Shown piece after piece: positions 35,729 to 43,356 of a stretch of DNA of 64,000 nt. A program made the translations under genes and the position numbers. Origin of the DNA: JAFEDN01 sp963818985 (GTDB lineage: Bacteria; Pseudomonadota; Gammaproteobacteria; Coxiellales; Coxiellaceae); contig CAWFUJ010000007.1 of NCBI GenBank assembly GCA_963818985.1, positions 203,088 to 267,087 on the forward strand. The letters run 5' to 3'. The notes beneath the pieces were generated by a model. That model made no database searches, had not been told where the DNA came from, and saw only the letters and a list, made by a program, of their open reading frames with translations. Positions within the stretch are counted from its first letter, which is position 1, and each line of letters opens with the position of its first letter.

Positions 35729-37432
35729 TTAATAAAGGCGCCTCCCTTTTTTTTCTTCATTGCTTGTAGACTGAAATAAAGGATAACTGTTTCGACGGCG
35801 GTAAATTTTTTCAGACTTTCTTTCCTTATCAATTCTGACTTTTTTAGAATCTTGGTCTTTAGAATCTCTCTCCGTTAATAAAAAGCTGAGATCTCGCTGA
35901 CGAGTCAGCGAAAAGACCCGTTCGAATGCTTGCAAACTTCTTGAGTCTTGCCAAATTGCAAAGACGACTAGGGTAGTTTTTAAATAGTCTAAATAAGCCG
36001 GTTCAGAAAAAACTTTTTTAAAACAACCCGCCACTAACTCGGGCGGATTTGCAAAAGCACCACAACCCAGTGCACATAAAACTAATATTTCAAGTCTCTT
36101 TGCCTTCGCCTTATTTAAAGCTGACCGTATTGTGGCTTCCGTGTCGGCCGTAAACCTCTTGCTATCAAGACGTCCGAGTGTGAAGTATTCTCCACTATCG
36201 GATTCTGGTACCAGTCTTCTTAGATCAATAGCCGCCACGGATATGACACCAAGCAGCGCTATATTGTCAGGCACTACTTCTGCATCTGGATTTTTAACCA
36301 GTAAAACGTTTTCCGCATAATGAGCTGCTCCTCTTTTTATTTCATAGCGATCTTTTTCAGGTAATTTTTTAGCGATTTGCTCTATACACACCACTTCTTC
36401 AATGTGGCTTTTATAACTCGCTTCGGTCAAGGGTTCAAAAGAATGGAGAAAATTAATGAAAGGGTGATTGCGAGGATGAGTATGGGTACTGATGATGAGA
36501 TCAAGCCACAGGCTACTCTGACGACAGAATGCTTCTTCCAAGGTTCCCCGACCACGCATAACCGCTCCCCCTGGTGTTATTGCATTACCAGGATTCATGA
36601 AGCCCAATTTTCTCTCAGGATATCGAATACTCAGTTTAACTAATACTTTGATTGCATCTTCATCAACGATGGCAAGGAATCCTAAGCCCTCTTTTGCTTC
36701 TTCTCTATGCAAATTCTTTTCCAGAATTTTTGCTTTTACAATTTCTTGGTGCTTTAATTTATATTCTTCGAGACTATTAAGAAAAAATTTTCTTATATTC
36801 TTAAAAAAATCATTAATAAATGGGAGGTCCTCGAATTTAAAGCGGAATTTATGGAAAGTAGCAATAAATTTAGTTTCGTAATCGGCATCAGGAAAAGTAT
36901 AATGAGGAAATTTTATTTGAAAAATATCCTTTAGCTCGGCTTTAATTTCTGGTAAAGGGTGCTTGGCTCGGATATATAAATCATATAAAGCAGCACCTCT
37001 TCCTAGAGTATTGGCATAATGACAACATCTTTCGACAAATCTTCCTACTTCTATGTGATCTTTAATTACTACCTTGACCAGTTTAGCTTTATTATTAAAC
37101 GTTTTACCCTTGCTATTTTTGAATTCTAAAAAGTCGGTCTTTTTACCAGCTTCTTTAATGAGTATTGTAAAAGAAATATTAACAAAACCTTCTGTCTGAA
37201 GCGCTTCATAGAAATCTTTTGCATAAGCGATGTTACTATAGGGAAAATATATCTCTAACCCCTTGCGTGATAAATTTATACTGGGTATGTTTATACCTTT
37301 TTCGGCCTTCGGCTGGGTATTGACTGATTTGCTCTCTTGAATCAAGATAGAGATTGTTGCGCCAATGGCTGCTCTTATACCTGAAATAGAGCTGCTTTTG
37401 GTGATGGCTTTTGTGGGTGGGTGAATTCGCAT
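35729..37432 (-). CDS. macrodomain protein, poly(ADP-ribose) glycohydrolase-like
   Basis: 567 residues. Residues about 245-500 match the microbial-type PARG/macrodomain pattern (DUF2263/TIGR02452-like). GFMNPGNAITPGGAVMRG leads into GTLEEAFCRQSSLW at about 295-309, equivalent to the GGG...QEE catalytic loop, and LCALGCGAFANPPELVAGCF is at about 452-471. The usual QEE is LEE here, keeping the second glutamate, the expected catalytic base. Residues 1-245 are unlike known PARGs, and the C-terminus (from about 520) is charged and low-complexity. It would remove ADP-ribose chains, in the host or on its own proteins. No signal peptide; effector role is inference. Divergent from the next gene across 55 bases. 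Confidence 0.75.
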   Translation of the reverse strand: MRIHPPTKAITKSSSISGIRAAIGATISILIQESKSVNTQPKAEKGINIPSINLSRKGLEIYFPYSNIAYAKDFYEALQTEGFVNISFTILIKEAGKKTDFLEFKNSKGKTFNNKAKLVKVVIKDHIEVGRFVERCCHYANTLGRGAALYDLYIRAKHPLPEIKAELKDIFQIKFPHYTFPDADYETKFIATFHKFRFKFEDLPFINDFFKNIRKFFLNSLEEYKLKHQEIVKAKILEKNLHREEAKEGLGFLAIVDEDAIKVLVKLSIRYPERKLGFMNPGNAITPGGAVMRGRGTLEEAFCRQSSLWLDLIISTHTHPRNHPFINFLHSFEPLTEASYKSHIEEVVCIEQIAKKLPEKDRYEIKRGAAHYAENVLLVKNPDAEVVPDNIALLGVISVAAIDLRRLVPESDSGEYFTLGRLDSKRFTADTEATIRSALNKAKAKRLEILVLCALGCGAFANPPELVAGCFKKVFSEPAYLDYLKTTLVVFAIWQDSRSLQAFERVFSLTRQRDLSFLLTERDSKDQDSKKVRIDKERKSEKIYRRRNSYPLFQSTSNEEKKGRRLY

Positions 37433-37487
37433 GATTATACTCCAAAGTTAAAATGTTTCTGGTAAAAAATTATAAAAGGAGATAACG

Positions 37488-38762
37488 ATGAGCAGAAAAA
37501 GTCCTTTGTGGGGTTTTAGTTCTACTTTAAATAATGAAGAATTTATAAAAACCGTCATAACGTTAGATAACGATTCTTTACGCCAAATCTTACATGGGAA
37601 AGAACAAGCCACCAACTTGCGAAGTCTAGCTGATGCTTTTTTAGAAGACAAGCGCGTTGCTGAACATGTCATTGCTACCTTAGAAGATCAAAAGGACTTG
37701 CTTACTTTATTTGAATATAAATTACCGCCAGCAGGTGAAATTCCTGTTGCATTTATATTTTTTGCTAAACATACCGGGAGGATTGTCACACAACTCGTAA
37801 ACAAAATGAATGGTATAATATTAGCCGCTATTTGCCATATAAAATTTACTCGGATGGAGGAAACAGCTGGCCGACAGTTTTTTTATTATCAGGGTCCTCA
37901 ACAATGTTATGAATTGATCGCTAAACTAAATGACCAATGTTTGTCTGATGTCATGGTAATGAGGGCTAAAGATAAATTTTCTGAAACGCCTGCTGCTCAA
38001 GTGTTAAAGAAACTGAATTCCTCCTTGGCTCAAGCTTTAATGGCTCGATTGGATTGTCAAACACTTTCAGCTGCTCTAGCTGGACAAGATTTAGGTTTTT
38101 ATAACTTTGTTTTTGGCACGCTGGATGCGAAGACTTGTGAGACCTTAATTTATAACCTTGACGCTAAGTTATTAGTCCCCATAGTAAATAAAATCTTTAG
38201 CAATGAAAATAGGGATTGGATAGAAAGAACGATATGTAAAGAGACCGCGGAAATTTTAAGAGATTGTCGGGATTCTTTTGAAACTCCTGCGGCATGTATG
38301 CGAGATAGTCCTGAAAAATTCATTGCATTTTTACATCGACGTATGCAGACTTGGAAGGGAGCTGACGATACCTTTATTTTGATAAAACTGATCGAAAAAG
38401 CTAGACAAGAACCTACAAGTGCAACAGACGATTTTTGGCAAGAGTTAATTACCCAGCTTAATGAAATGACCCAGACCAACCTACGGATTCAACGTGAACA
38501 ACAATTAGTTGTGAATGTTGTGGATGTGAATAAAGACCAAAAGTATATCCCTCCTTTCCAGTCCACGGAAGCTTACAATTTAGAAGATTTCGTTGATCAG
38601 CATCGGATTCAGAAACCGGGAACTGAAGAGGAAAAGCGCTCTAAAAATTCTTCCTCTTTTCTGCCTGCCCCTAAGAAAAATACCAGTATGATTAAAGAAA
38701 AAGATAGCACCAACAAAACCCCAACCCAAACCCCTTGCACTCTAGGAGGGGGTACTTCTTGA
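37488..38762 (+). CDS. uncharacterised 424-residue protein, effector-like
   Basis: No family recognised. The N-terminal 330 residues are helical, with repeated short helices such as LRQILHGKEQATNLRSLADAF and AAALAGQDLGFYNFVF, suggesting an alpha-helical repeat. The last 70 residues are low-complexity and rich in Ser, Lys, Thr and Pro. No membrane segment or signal. An AAGGAG site precedes the start. The gene shares its 55-base upstream region with the PARG-like gene, so the two may be co-regulated. Confidence 0.7.
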   Translation: MSRKSPLWGFSSTLNNEEFIKTVITLDNDSLRQILHGKEQATNLRSLADAFLEDKRVAEHVIATLEDQKDLLTLFEYKLPPAGEIPVAFIFFAKHTGRIVTQLVNKMNGIILAAICHIKFTRMEETAGRQFFYYQGPQQCYELIAKLNDQCLSDVMVMRAKDKFSETPAAQVLKKLNSSLAQALMARLDCQTLSAALAGQDLGFYNFVFGTLDAKTCETLIYNLDAKLLVPIVNKIFSNENRDWIERTICKETAEILRDCRDSFETPAACMRDSPEKFIAFLHRRMQTWKGADDTFILIKLIEKARQEPTSATDDFWQELITQLNEMTQTNLRIQREQQLVVNVVDVNKDQKYIPPFQSTEAYNLEDFVDQHRIQKPGTEEEKRSKNSSSFLPAPKKNTSMIKEKDSTNKTPTQTPCTLGGGTS

Positions 38763-38779
38763 AACACCTGTGATAAGTT

Positions 38780-39964
38780 TTACCCTCTCCCGGGTGGGAG
38801 GGGGGATATGGCCTGAGCTAAGTCTTGTTGCAAATCTTCGACATCCTCAATGCCAACGGATAAACGAATTAAACCATCGCTAATGCCTAATTGTTCACGG
38901 ACAGCAACAGGAATGGAGGCATGAGTCATAATGGCCGGATGTTCAATTAAGCTTTCAACTCCGCCTAAACTTTCAGCTAAAGTGAATAAACGGCAGCGTG
39001 AAAGGATCTGTTTCGTCTCTTCTAAAGAGCAACGTAATTTTATACTGATCATTCCGCCGAACAAGTCCATTTGTTTTTTTGCCAGCTCGTATTGAGGGTG
39101 GCTTTTTAAGCCAGGATAATAAACATGCTCCACTAGCGGATGCGTTTCCAGCCAAGAAGCTAAATATAAGGCATTATACTGGTGACGTTCCATTCGTATC
39201 GCCAAAGTTTTCAAACCACGCAATGCCAGAAAACTATCGAAAGGTCCAGCAATAGCGCCAATCGCATTCTGTAAGTAGATAAGCTGTTTAATTAAATTCT
39301 CATTGTCACCGACGACCACAACCCCATTAATCACATCTGAATGGCCATTTAAATATTTAGTAGCAGAATGAACGACTATATCAAAACCTAATTCAATGGG
39401 TCGTTGGCTGATAGGTGTAGCAAATGTGTTATCTACACAACTGATGAGTCCATGTTGTTTTGCGAGGCGAGCGATTGCAGACAAATCCACAATTTTAAGC
39501 AAAGGATTGCTAGGAGTTTCAACCCAAATCATTTTGGTATTAGGTTGAATGGCGTTACTCACTCGATCGAGATCGGTCATATCAACAAAGGAAAAATTTA
39601 AACCAGCAGAACGTGCACGCACATTGGCGAATAATCGATAAGTACCGCCATAGACATCATCCATGACTAAGATGTGATCCCCCGGGTTCAGTAATTCTAA
39701 TACTGTCGCAATGCCGGCCATACCTGAAGCAAATGCGAACCCTCGTTGTCCGGACTCAAGATCGGCGATACATCGTTCATAAGCGAAACGCGTTGGGTTC
39801 TGGGTGCGCGAATATTCATAACCTTGATGTTCCCCGGGGCTACGTTGCGCGTAAGTGGAGGTCGCATAAATTGGAGTCATCACCGCCCCAGTTAAAGGAT
39901 CGGGATGTTGCCCGCCGTGAATAACGCGAGTGCCTAATTTAGCTTTATTTTCTTTATCCATCAT
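38780..39964 (-). CDS. cystathionine gamma-lyase/synthase-type PLP enzyme
   Basis: 394 residues. Cys/Met metabolism PLP family: YSRTQNPTRFAYE near the N-terminus, AFASGMAGIATVL, DNTFATPISQRP, the PLP-lysine motif SATKYLNGHSD, and LAESLGGVESLIEHPA. These distinguish the gamma-acting group but not lyase from synthase. With the cystathionine beta-synthase-like gene just upstream on the same strand, a reverse transsulfuration role (homocysteine to cysteine) is likely. Its final residues LPPGRG are encoded by a repeat palindrome. Confidence 0.88.
   Translation of the reverse strand: MMDKENKAKLGTRVIHGGQHPDPLTGAVMTPIYATSTYAQRSPGEHQGYEYSRTQNPTRFAYERCIADLESGQRGFAFASGMAGIATVLELLNPGDHILVMDDVYGGTYRLFANVRARSAGLNFSFVDMTDLDRVSNAIQPNTKMIWVETPSNPLLKIVDLSAIARLAKQHGLISCVDNTFATPISQRPIELGFDIVVHSATKYLNGHSDVINGVVVVGDNENLIKQLIYLQNAIGAIAGPFDSFLALRGLKTLAIRMERHQYNALYLASWLETHPLVEHVYYPGLKSHPQYELAKKQMDLFGGMISIKLRCSLEETKQILSRCRLFTLAESLGGVESLIEHPAIMTHASIPVAVREQLGISDGLIRLSVGIEDVEDLQQDLAQAISPLPPGRG
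38783..38805. repeat. CCCTCTCCC palindrome overlapping a gene end
   Basis: CCCTCTCCC (38783-38791) with an imperfect right arm GGGAGGGGG. It lies inside the 3' end of the PLP enzyme gene and encodes its last six residues. Confidence 0.75.
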
Positions 39965-39988
39965 TTAGATCCTGTTAACAGTGTTTCC

Positions 39989-40017
39989 GTCATCCCGCGA
40001 TCAAGTCGCGGGATGAC
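39989..40017. repeat. GTCATCCCGCG palindrome, archetype copy
   Basis: GTCATCCCGCGA / TCGCGGGATGAC (39989-40000 and 40006-40017), perfect 12-bp arms with loop TCAAG. It sits in the 81-base gap between the two transsulfuration genes. Confidence 0.9.
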
Positions 40018-40045
40018 CGCAACTTGTGCCAAGCGGAGCATAAAA

Positions 40046-41008
40046 TTAAATGAAACCGTGCTCTTTCATCCAAAGGTCATCGGCAAATTTTGATAAATAA
40101 TTGCGGATGGAATCTGGTAAGATAACTAAGCAGCGCTGATCCGCTTTTAAATGCACTGCAACTTGCAGAGCGGCCCACACTGCACTGCCTGATGAACCAC
40201 CCACCAGTAATCCCTCTTCTTTAATTAAGCGTCGGGCCATTAAAAAAGAGTCTCGGTCATTTATTTTTATATATCGGTCTACTAAGCTATTATCCAAAAC
40301 TTTGGGGATAAAATCGTAACCGATTCCCTCCACTAAATATGATTTAATTTCAGCTCCGCCGCCAAGTATGGATCCTATCGGGTCAACGCCAATGATTTCA
40401 ATATGGGGGTTCACTTCTTTTAAACGTCGCGCTACGCCGGTGATCGTGCCGCCGGTTCCTGCGGACATCACCACCATATCGAGATCTGGTCCCATATCTT
40501 CTAAAATTTCATAAGCTGTACCAAAATAATGGGCATTTGGATTGTTGGGATTTGAATATTGATCCAAAATATGGGAATTTGGAATTTCATGGTGTAGAGT
40601 CTTTGCCAAGGAAAGATGGCTTTCTGGAGAGTCCCAAGCGGCGTCAGTCGGCGTACGGTATATTTTTGCGCCCAATGCTTCAAGCACCACTTGTTTTTCT
40701 TTGCTCATTTTTTCGGGCATAGTAATGATCACTTTGTAACCTTTTACCGCCGCGGCTAGTGCAATACCTATACCCGTATTGCCAGAAGTAGGTTCAATGA
40801 GAGTATCTCCTGGTTTGATGAGGCCATCTTTTTCGGCTTGCTCAACCATATAATAGCCAATTCGGTCTTTTACTGATCCGCCTGGATTGAGAAACTCACA
40901 TTTAACATAAAGCTGGCAAGGTAATTCCGCACCAATTCTGTTGAGTTTTACGATGGGCGTTTTGCCAATGACCTGAAGGATATTATTGAAAAACATAATT
41001 CTCCTCAT
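40046..41008 (-). CDS. cystathionine beta-synthase-like enzyme without CBS domains
   Basis: 320 residues of the cysteine synthase/CBS PLP family. PLP lysine K47 in GGSVKDR, TSGNTG at 75-80 and GTGGTITG at about 184-191. Several stretches are closer to animal CBS than to CysK: RTPTDAAWDSPESH, NSHILDQYSNPNNPNAHY, VEGIGYDFIP and LPDSIRNYLSKF. It lacks the N-terminal heme motif and the C-terminal regulatory CBS pair. Likely reaction: serine plus homocysteine to cystathionine; O-acetylserine sulfhydrylase activity is the alternative. The ATG at 40996 is also possible. Part of its ribosome site lies in a repeat arm. Confidence 0.88.
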   Translation of the reverse strand: MRRIMFFNNILQVIGKTPIVKLNRIGAELPCQLYVKCEFLNPGGSVKDRIGYYMVEQAEKDGLIKPGDTLIEPTSGNTGIGIALAAAVKGYKVIITMPEKMSKEKQVVLEALGAKIYRTPTDAAWDSPESHLSLAKTLHHEIPNSHILDQYSNPNNPNAHYFGTAYEILEDMGPDLDMVVMSAGTGGTITGVARRLKEVNPHIEIIGVDPIGSILGGGAEIKSYLVEGIGYDFIPKVLDNSLVDRYIKINDRDSFLMARRLIKEEGLLVGGSSGSAVWAALQVAVHLKADQRCLVILPDSIRNYLSKFADDLWMKEHGFI

Positions 41009-41017
41009 TATTTACCT

Positions 41018-41037
41018 CCTCTCCCGGATGGGAGAGG
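41018..41037. repeat. CCTCTCCC/GGGAGAGG palindrome
   Basis: Arms 41018-41025 and 41030-41037 with loop GGAT. Its left arm, read on the minus strand, supplies the GAGG of the GAGGAGGT ribosome site of the CBS-like gene. Confidence 0.85.
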
Positions 41038-41142
41038 GGAATTAATAAGTAAAGCATTGCTAAAATCGTCTGTCAAATTCCGGGGGTGTGGGACGTTGTA
41101 TGATTGTAGTAACATATAATTTTATTAGTTGGAGAAAACGAC

Positions 41143-41391
41143 ATGCAAGCAAAAGATATTAATCAATGTGTGCAGCAAATTTTATCTGCATTACCGCCTG
41201 GTTTGCAAAATCTACCGCAAAATATGCAAGAACATTTACGTACTGCGATTCTTAGCACTTTTAATAAATTAGATTTAGTAACCCGTGAAGAATTTGATGC
41301 GCAAGTAGGGGTTTTATTAAAAACTCGCAATAAGTTAGAGCAATTAGAAAAAAAGATAAAAGAATTGGAGGCATTATTGGCTGAGAAGTAA
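41143..41391 (+). CDS. ubiK: ubiquinone biosynthesis accessory factor UbiK
   Basis: 82 residues, BMFP/YqiC family. Middle segment GLQNLPQNMQEHLRTAIL, then LDLVTREEFDAQVGVL and a C-terminal coiled coil (LEQLEKKIKELEALLAEK). It forms trimers and helps the aerobic Ubi complex. It lies 22 bases before comM, a known ubiK-comM (yqiC-yifB) order in gammaproteobacteria. Confidence 0.9.
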   Translation: MQAKDINQCVQQILSALPPGLQNLPQNMQEHLRTAILSTFNKLDLVTREEFDAQVGVLLKTRNKLEQLEKKIKELEALLAEK

Positions 41392-41412
41392 GTAGAGCAG
41401 ACAGAGCTAACG

Positions 41413-42921
41413 ATGAATTTAGCCGTTGTTTATAGCCGAGCCAGCGTCGGAATTAAAGCACCGCCAGTTACTATTGAAGTGCACTTATCTAAGGGGCTGC
41501 CAGGATTGAGCATCGTCGGTCTTCCTGAAACCGCAGTCAAAGAAAGTCGACATCGAGTTCGTAGTGCAATTGTGAATAGCGGCTTCGAGTTTCCGGTTCG
41601 GCGTATTACTGTCAATTTGGCCCCGGCAGATCTACCCAAAGAAGGAGGTCGTTTTGACCTACCCATCGCCCTGGGCATCCTGGCTGCGTCTGGGCAAATT
41701 CCAAAAAATATTCTGCAAGAGTACGAATTCGCCGGTGAATTAGCTTTGTCAGGTGAAGTTCGTCCTTGCCGAGGCGTGCTCTCTTTTGCTATGGCTACTC
41801 GCGCTCAACAAAGGAAATTGATGATTCCCTCGGCCAATGTAGCGGAAGCATCTAGGGTAGGCGATTTTCCAATTTATGCAGTAGAGAATCTGCAAGAGGT
41901 GTGTGCTCATTTGACTGGCTGTCAACTTTTATTACCTCACTCACCTTCTGAGCAAAAAACAAGTGCGTTGTACCCGGATTTATCTGAAGTTCAAGGTCAA
42001 GCACATGGCCGCCGGGCTTTGGAAATTGCTGCTGCGGGCGGTCATAGTTTGCTAATGGTAGGTCCTCCTGGAGCGGGCAAGACGATGCTGGCCACGCGAT
42101 TGCCGGGGATTTTGCCGCCTATCAATGATGCCGAAGCGTTAGAGGTGGCAGCAGTTTATTCATTGTGCCGAAATGGATTTGATTATCGCCATTGGCAGCT
42201 TCGACCTTTTCGTAAGCCACATCATACCGCCTCAGGTGTCGCTATGGTGGGAGGAAGTAGCCCTCCCTATCCTGGCGAAATTTCGCTAGCTCACCATGGC
42301 GTGCTGTTCTTAGATGAACTGCCTGAATTTGGCCGTGCCGTTTTAGAAACACTCCGTGAACCGTTAGAGGCAGGGGTTGTGACAATTTCTCGTGCTTCTC
42401 ACCAAGTTGAATTTCCTGCAAATTTTCAATTTATTGCCGCTATGAATCCGTGTCCCTGCGGATATCTGGGAGATGTTAAAGGCCATTGTCATTGCACTGC
42501 TGAGCAAGTACAGCGTTACCAACACAAAATTTCCGGCCCATTGTTAGATCGAATTGATATGCATCTTGCGCTCAGCGCTTTACCTTCGAGTGTATTGCTT
42601 AATAAAACAGGTGTGAATAATGAGTCCAGCGATCTTGTACAGCGTCGGGTTTGTTTAGCTCGAAAACGGCAAATGCAAAGACAAAATAAAATTAATACGG
42701 CTTTAACAGGAGAAGAAATAACCCAGCATTGTGCTTTAGATGCTAACACTCAAGTAATATTAGCTCAGACTATAGAGGCATTAAATTTATCTGCTCGTGC
42801 TTATCATCGAATTTTAAAGCTAGCTCGAACGATTGCCGATTTAGCCGCCAGCCATGCCATTACTCAGCAACATATACAAGAAGCAATCAATTATCGACGT
42901 TTGACTTCCAATTTGTTATAG
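41413..42921 (+). CDS. comM: ComM/YifB family Mg-chelatase-like AAA+ ATPase
   Basis: 502 residues. N-terminal Lon-like domain (KGLPGLSIVGLPETAVKESR and VNLAPADLPKEGGRFDLPIA), then an AAA+ domain with Walker A VGPPGAGKTML at about residue 217, Walker B VLFLDELPEF, and AAMNPCPCGYLGD. ComM is a hexameric helicase that drives branch migration during integration of DNA taken up by natural transformation. Confidence 0.95.
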   Translation: MNLAVVYSRASVGIKAPPVTIEVHLSKGLPGLSIVGLPETAVKESRHRVRSAIVNSGFEFPVRRITVNLAPADLPKEGGRFDLPIALGILAASGQIPKNILQEYEFAGELALSGEVRPCRGVLSFAMATRAQQRKLMIPSANVAEASRVGDFPIYAVENLQEVCAHLTGCQLLLPHSPSEQKTSALYPDLSEVQGQAHGRRALEIAAAGGHSLLMVGPPGAGKTMLATRLPGILPPINDAEALEVAAVYSLCRNGFDYRHWQLRPFRKPHHTASGVAMVGGSSPPYPGEISLAHHGVLFLDELPEFGRAVLETLREPLEAGVVTISRASHQVEFPANFQFIAAMNPCPCGYLGDVKGHCHCTAEQVQRYQHKISGPLLDRIDMHLALSALPSSVLLNKTGVNNESSDLVQRRVCLARKRQMQRQNKINTALTGEEITQHCALDANTQVILAQTIEALNLSARAYHRILKLARTIADLAASHAITQQHIQEAINYRRLTSNLL

Positions 42922-42960
42922 TATATTCAATTGTACATAATCATCAATGAAGGAGCGTTT

Positions 42961-43305
42961 ATGGTTGAAGAACTACCTGTAGTGGACCTAGAGTTAGGAG
43001 CAAAAATCTTAGATGGAGACGAGTACCAAGCAAAGGACATGATCAAAAAGCTAATATCAACTTTGCCTCATGACCTTAAAGAATTGCAAAATGCTTATAC
43101 CCTTCAAGACAGTAAAAAACTGGCCGATATCGCTCACTACCTCTATGGAGGGGCTTGCTATTGCGGTACCCCGCGCTTTAAAGCTGCAGCAAAAGCATTA
43201 GAAGTAAAGGCTAAAACCGCCCAGTCTGTTGACGAAATACAGCTGGTTTATATACATCTTTGTGAAGAAATTGAAGCCCTAATAGAGTATCGCTGCCATT
43301 TATAA
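42961..43305 (+). CDS. HPt-domain phosphotransfer protein
   Basis: 114 residues forming a single HPt helical bundle. The phospho-accepting histidine is His59 in LADIAHYLYGGACYCG, followed by LEVKAKT. The start at 42961 follows GAAGGAGC; an in-frame upstream extension has no support. It could relay phosphate between a hybrid histidine kinase and a response regulator such as the GacA-type protein at 46348, but no kinase is in the window. Confidence 0.82.
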   Translation: MVEELPVVDLELGAKILDGDEYQAKDMIKKLISTLPHDLKELQNAYTLQDSKKLADIAHYLYGGACYCGTPRFKAAAKALEVKAKTAQSVDEIQLVYIHLCEEIEALIEYRCHL

Positions 43306-43309
43306 TGTT

Positions 43310-43336
43310 CCCTCTCCCTGGCGGGGTGGGAGAGGG
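43310..43336. repeat. CCCTCTCCC/GGGAGAGGG palindrome
   Basis: Perfect 9-bp arms at 43310-43318 and 43328-43336 with a GC-rich loop, between the HPt gene and the carbamoyltransferase. Confidence 0.85.
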
Positions 43337-43356
43337 GATAAAAAGCGGGGGCCTGA

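Noticed and set aside
36132..36881. Plus-strand frames of 60-95 codons inside the PARG-like gene
   Set aside because: They are antisense to a clearly coding frame with conserved motifs and lack ribosome sites.
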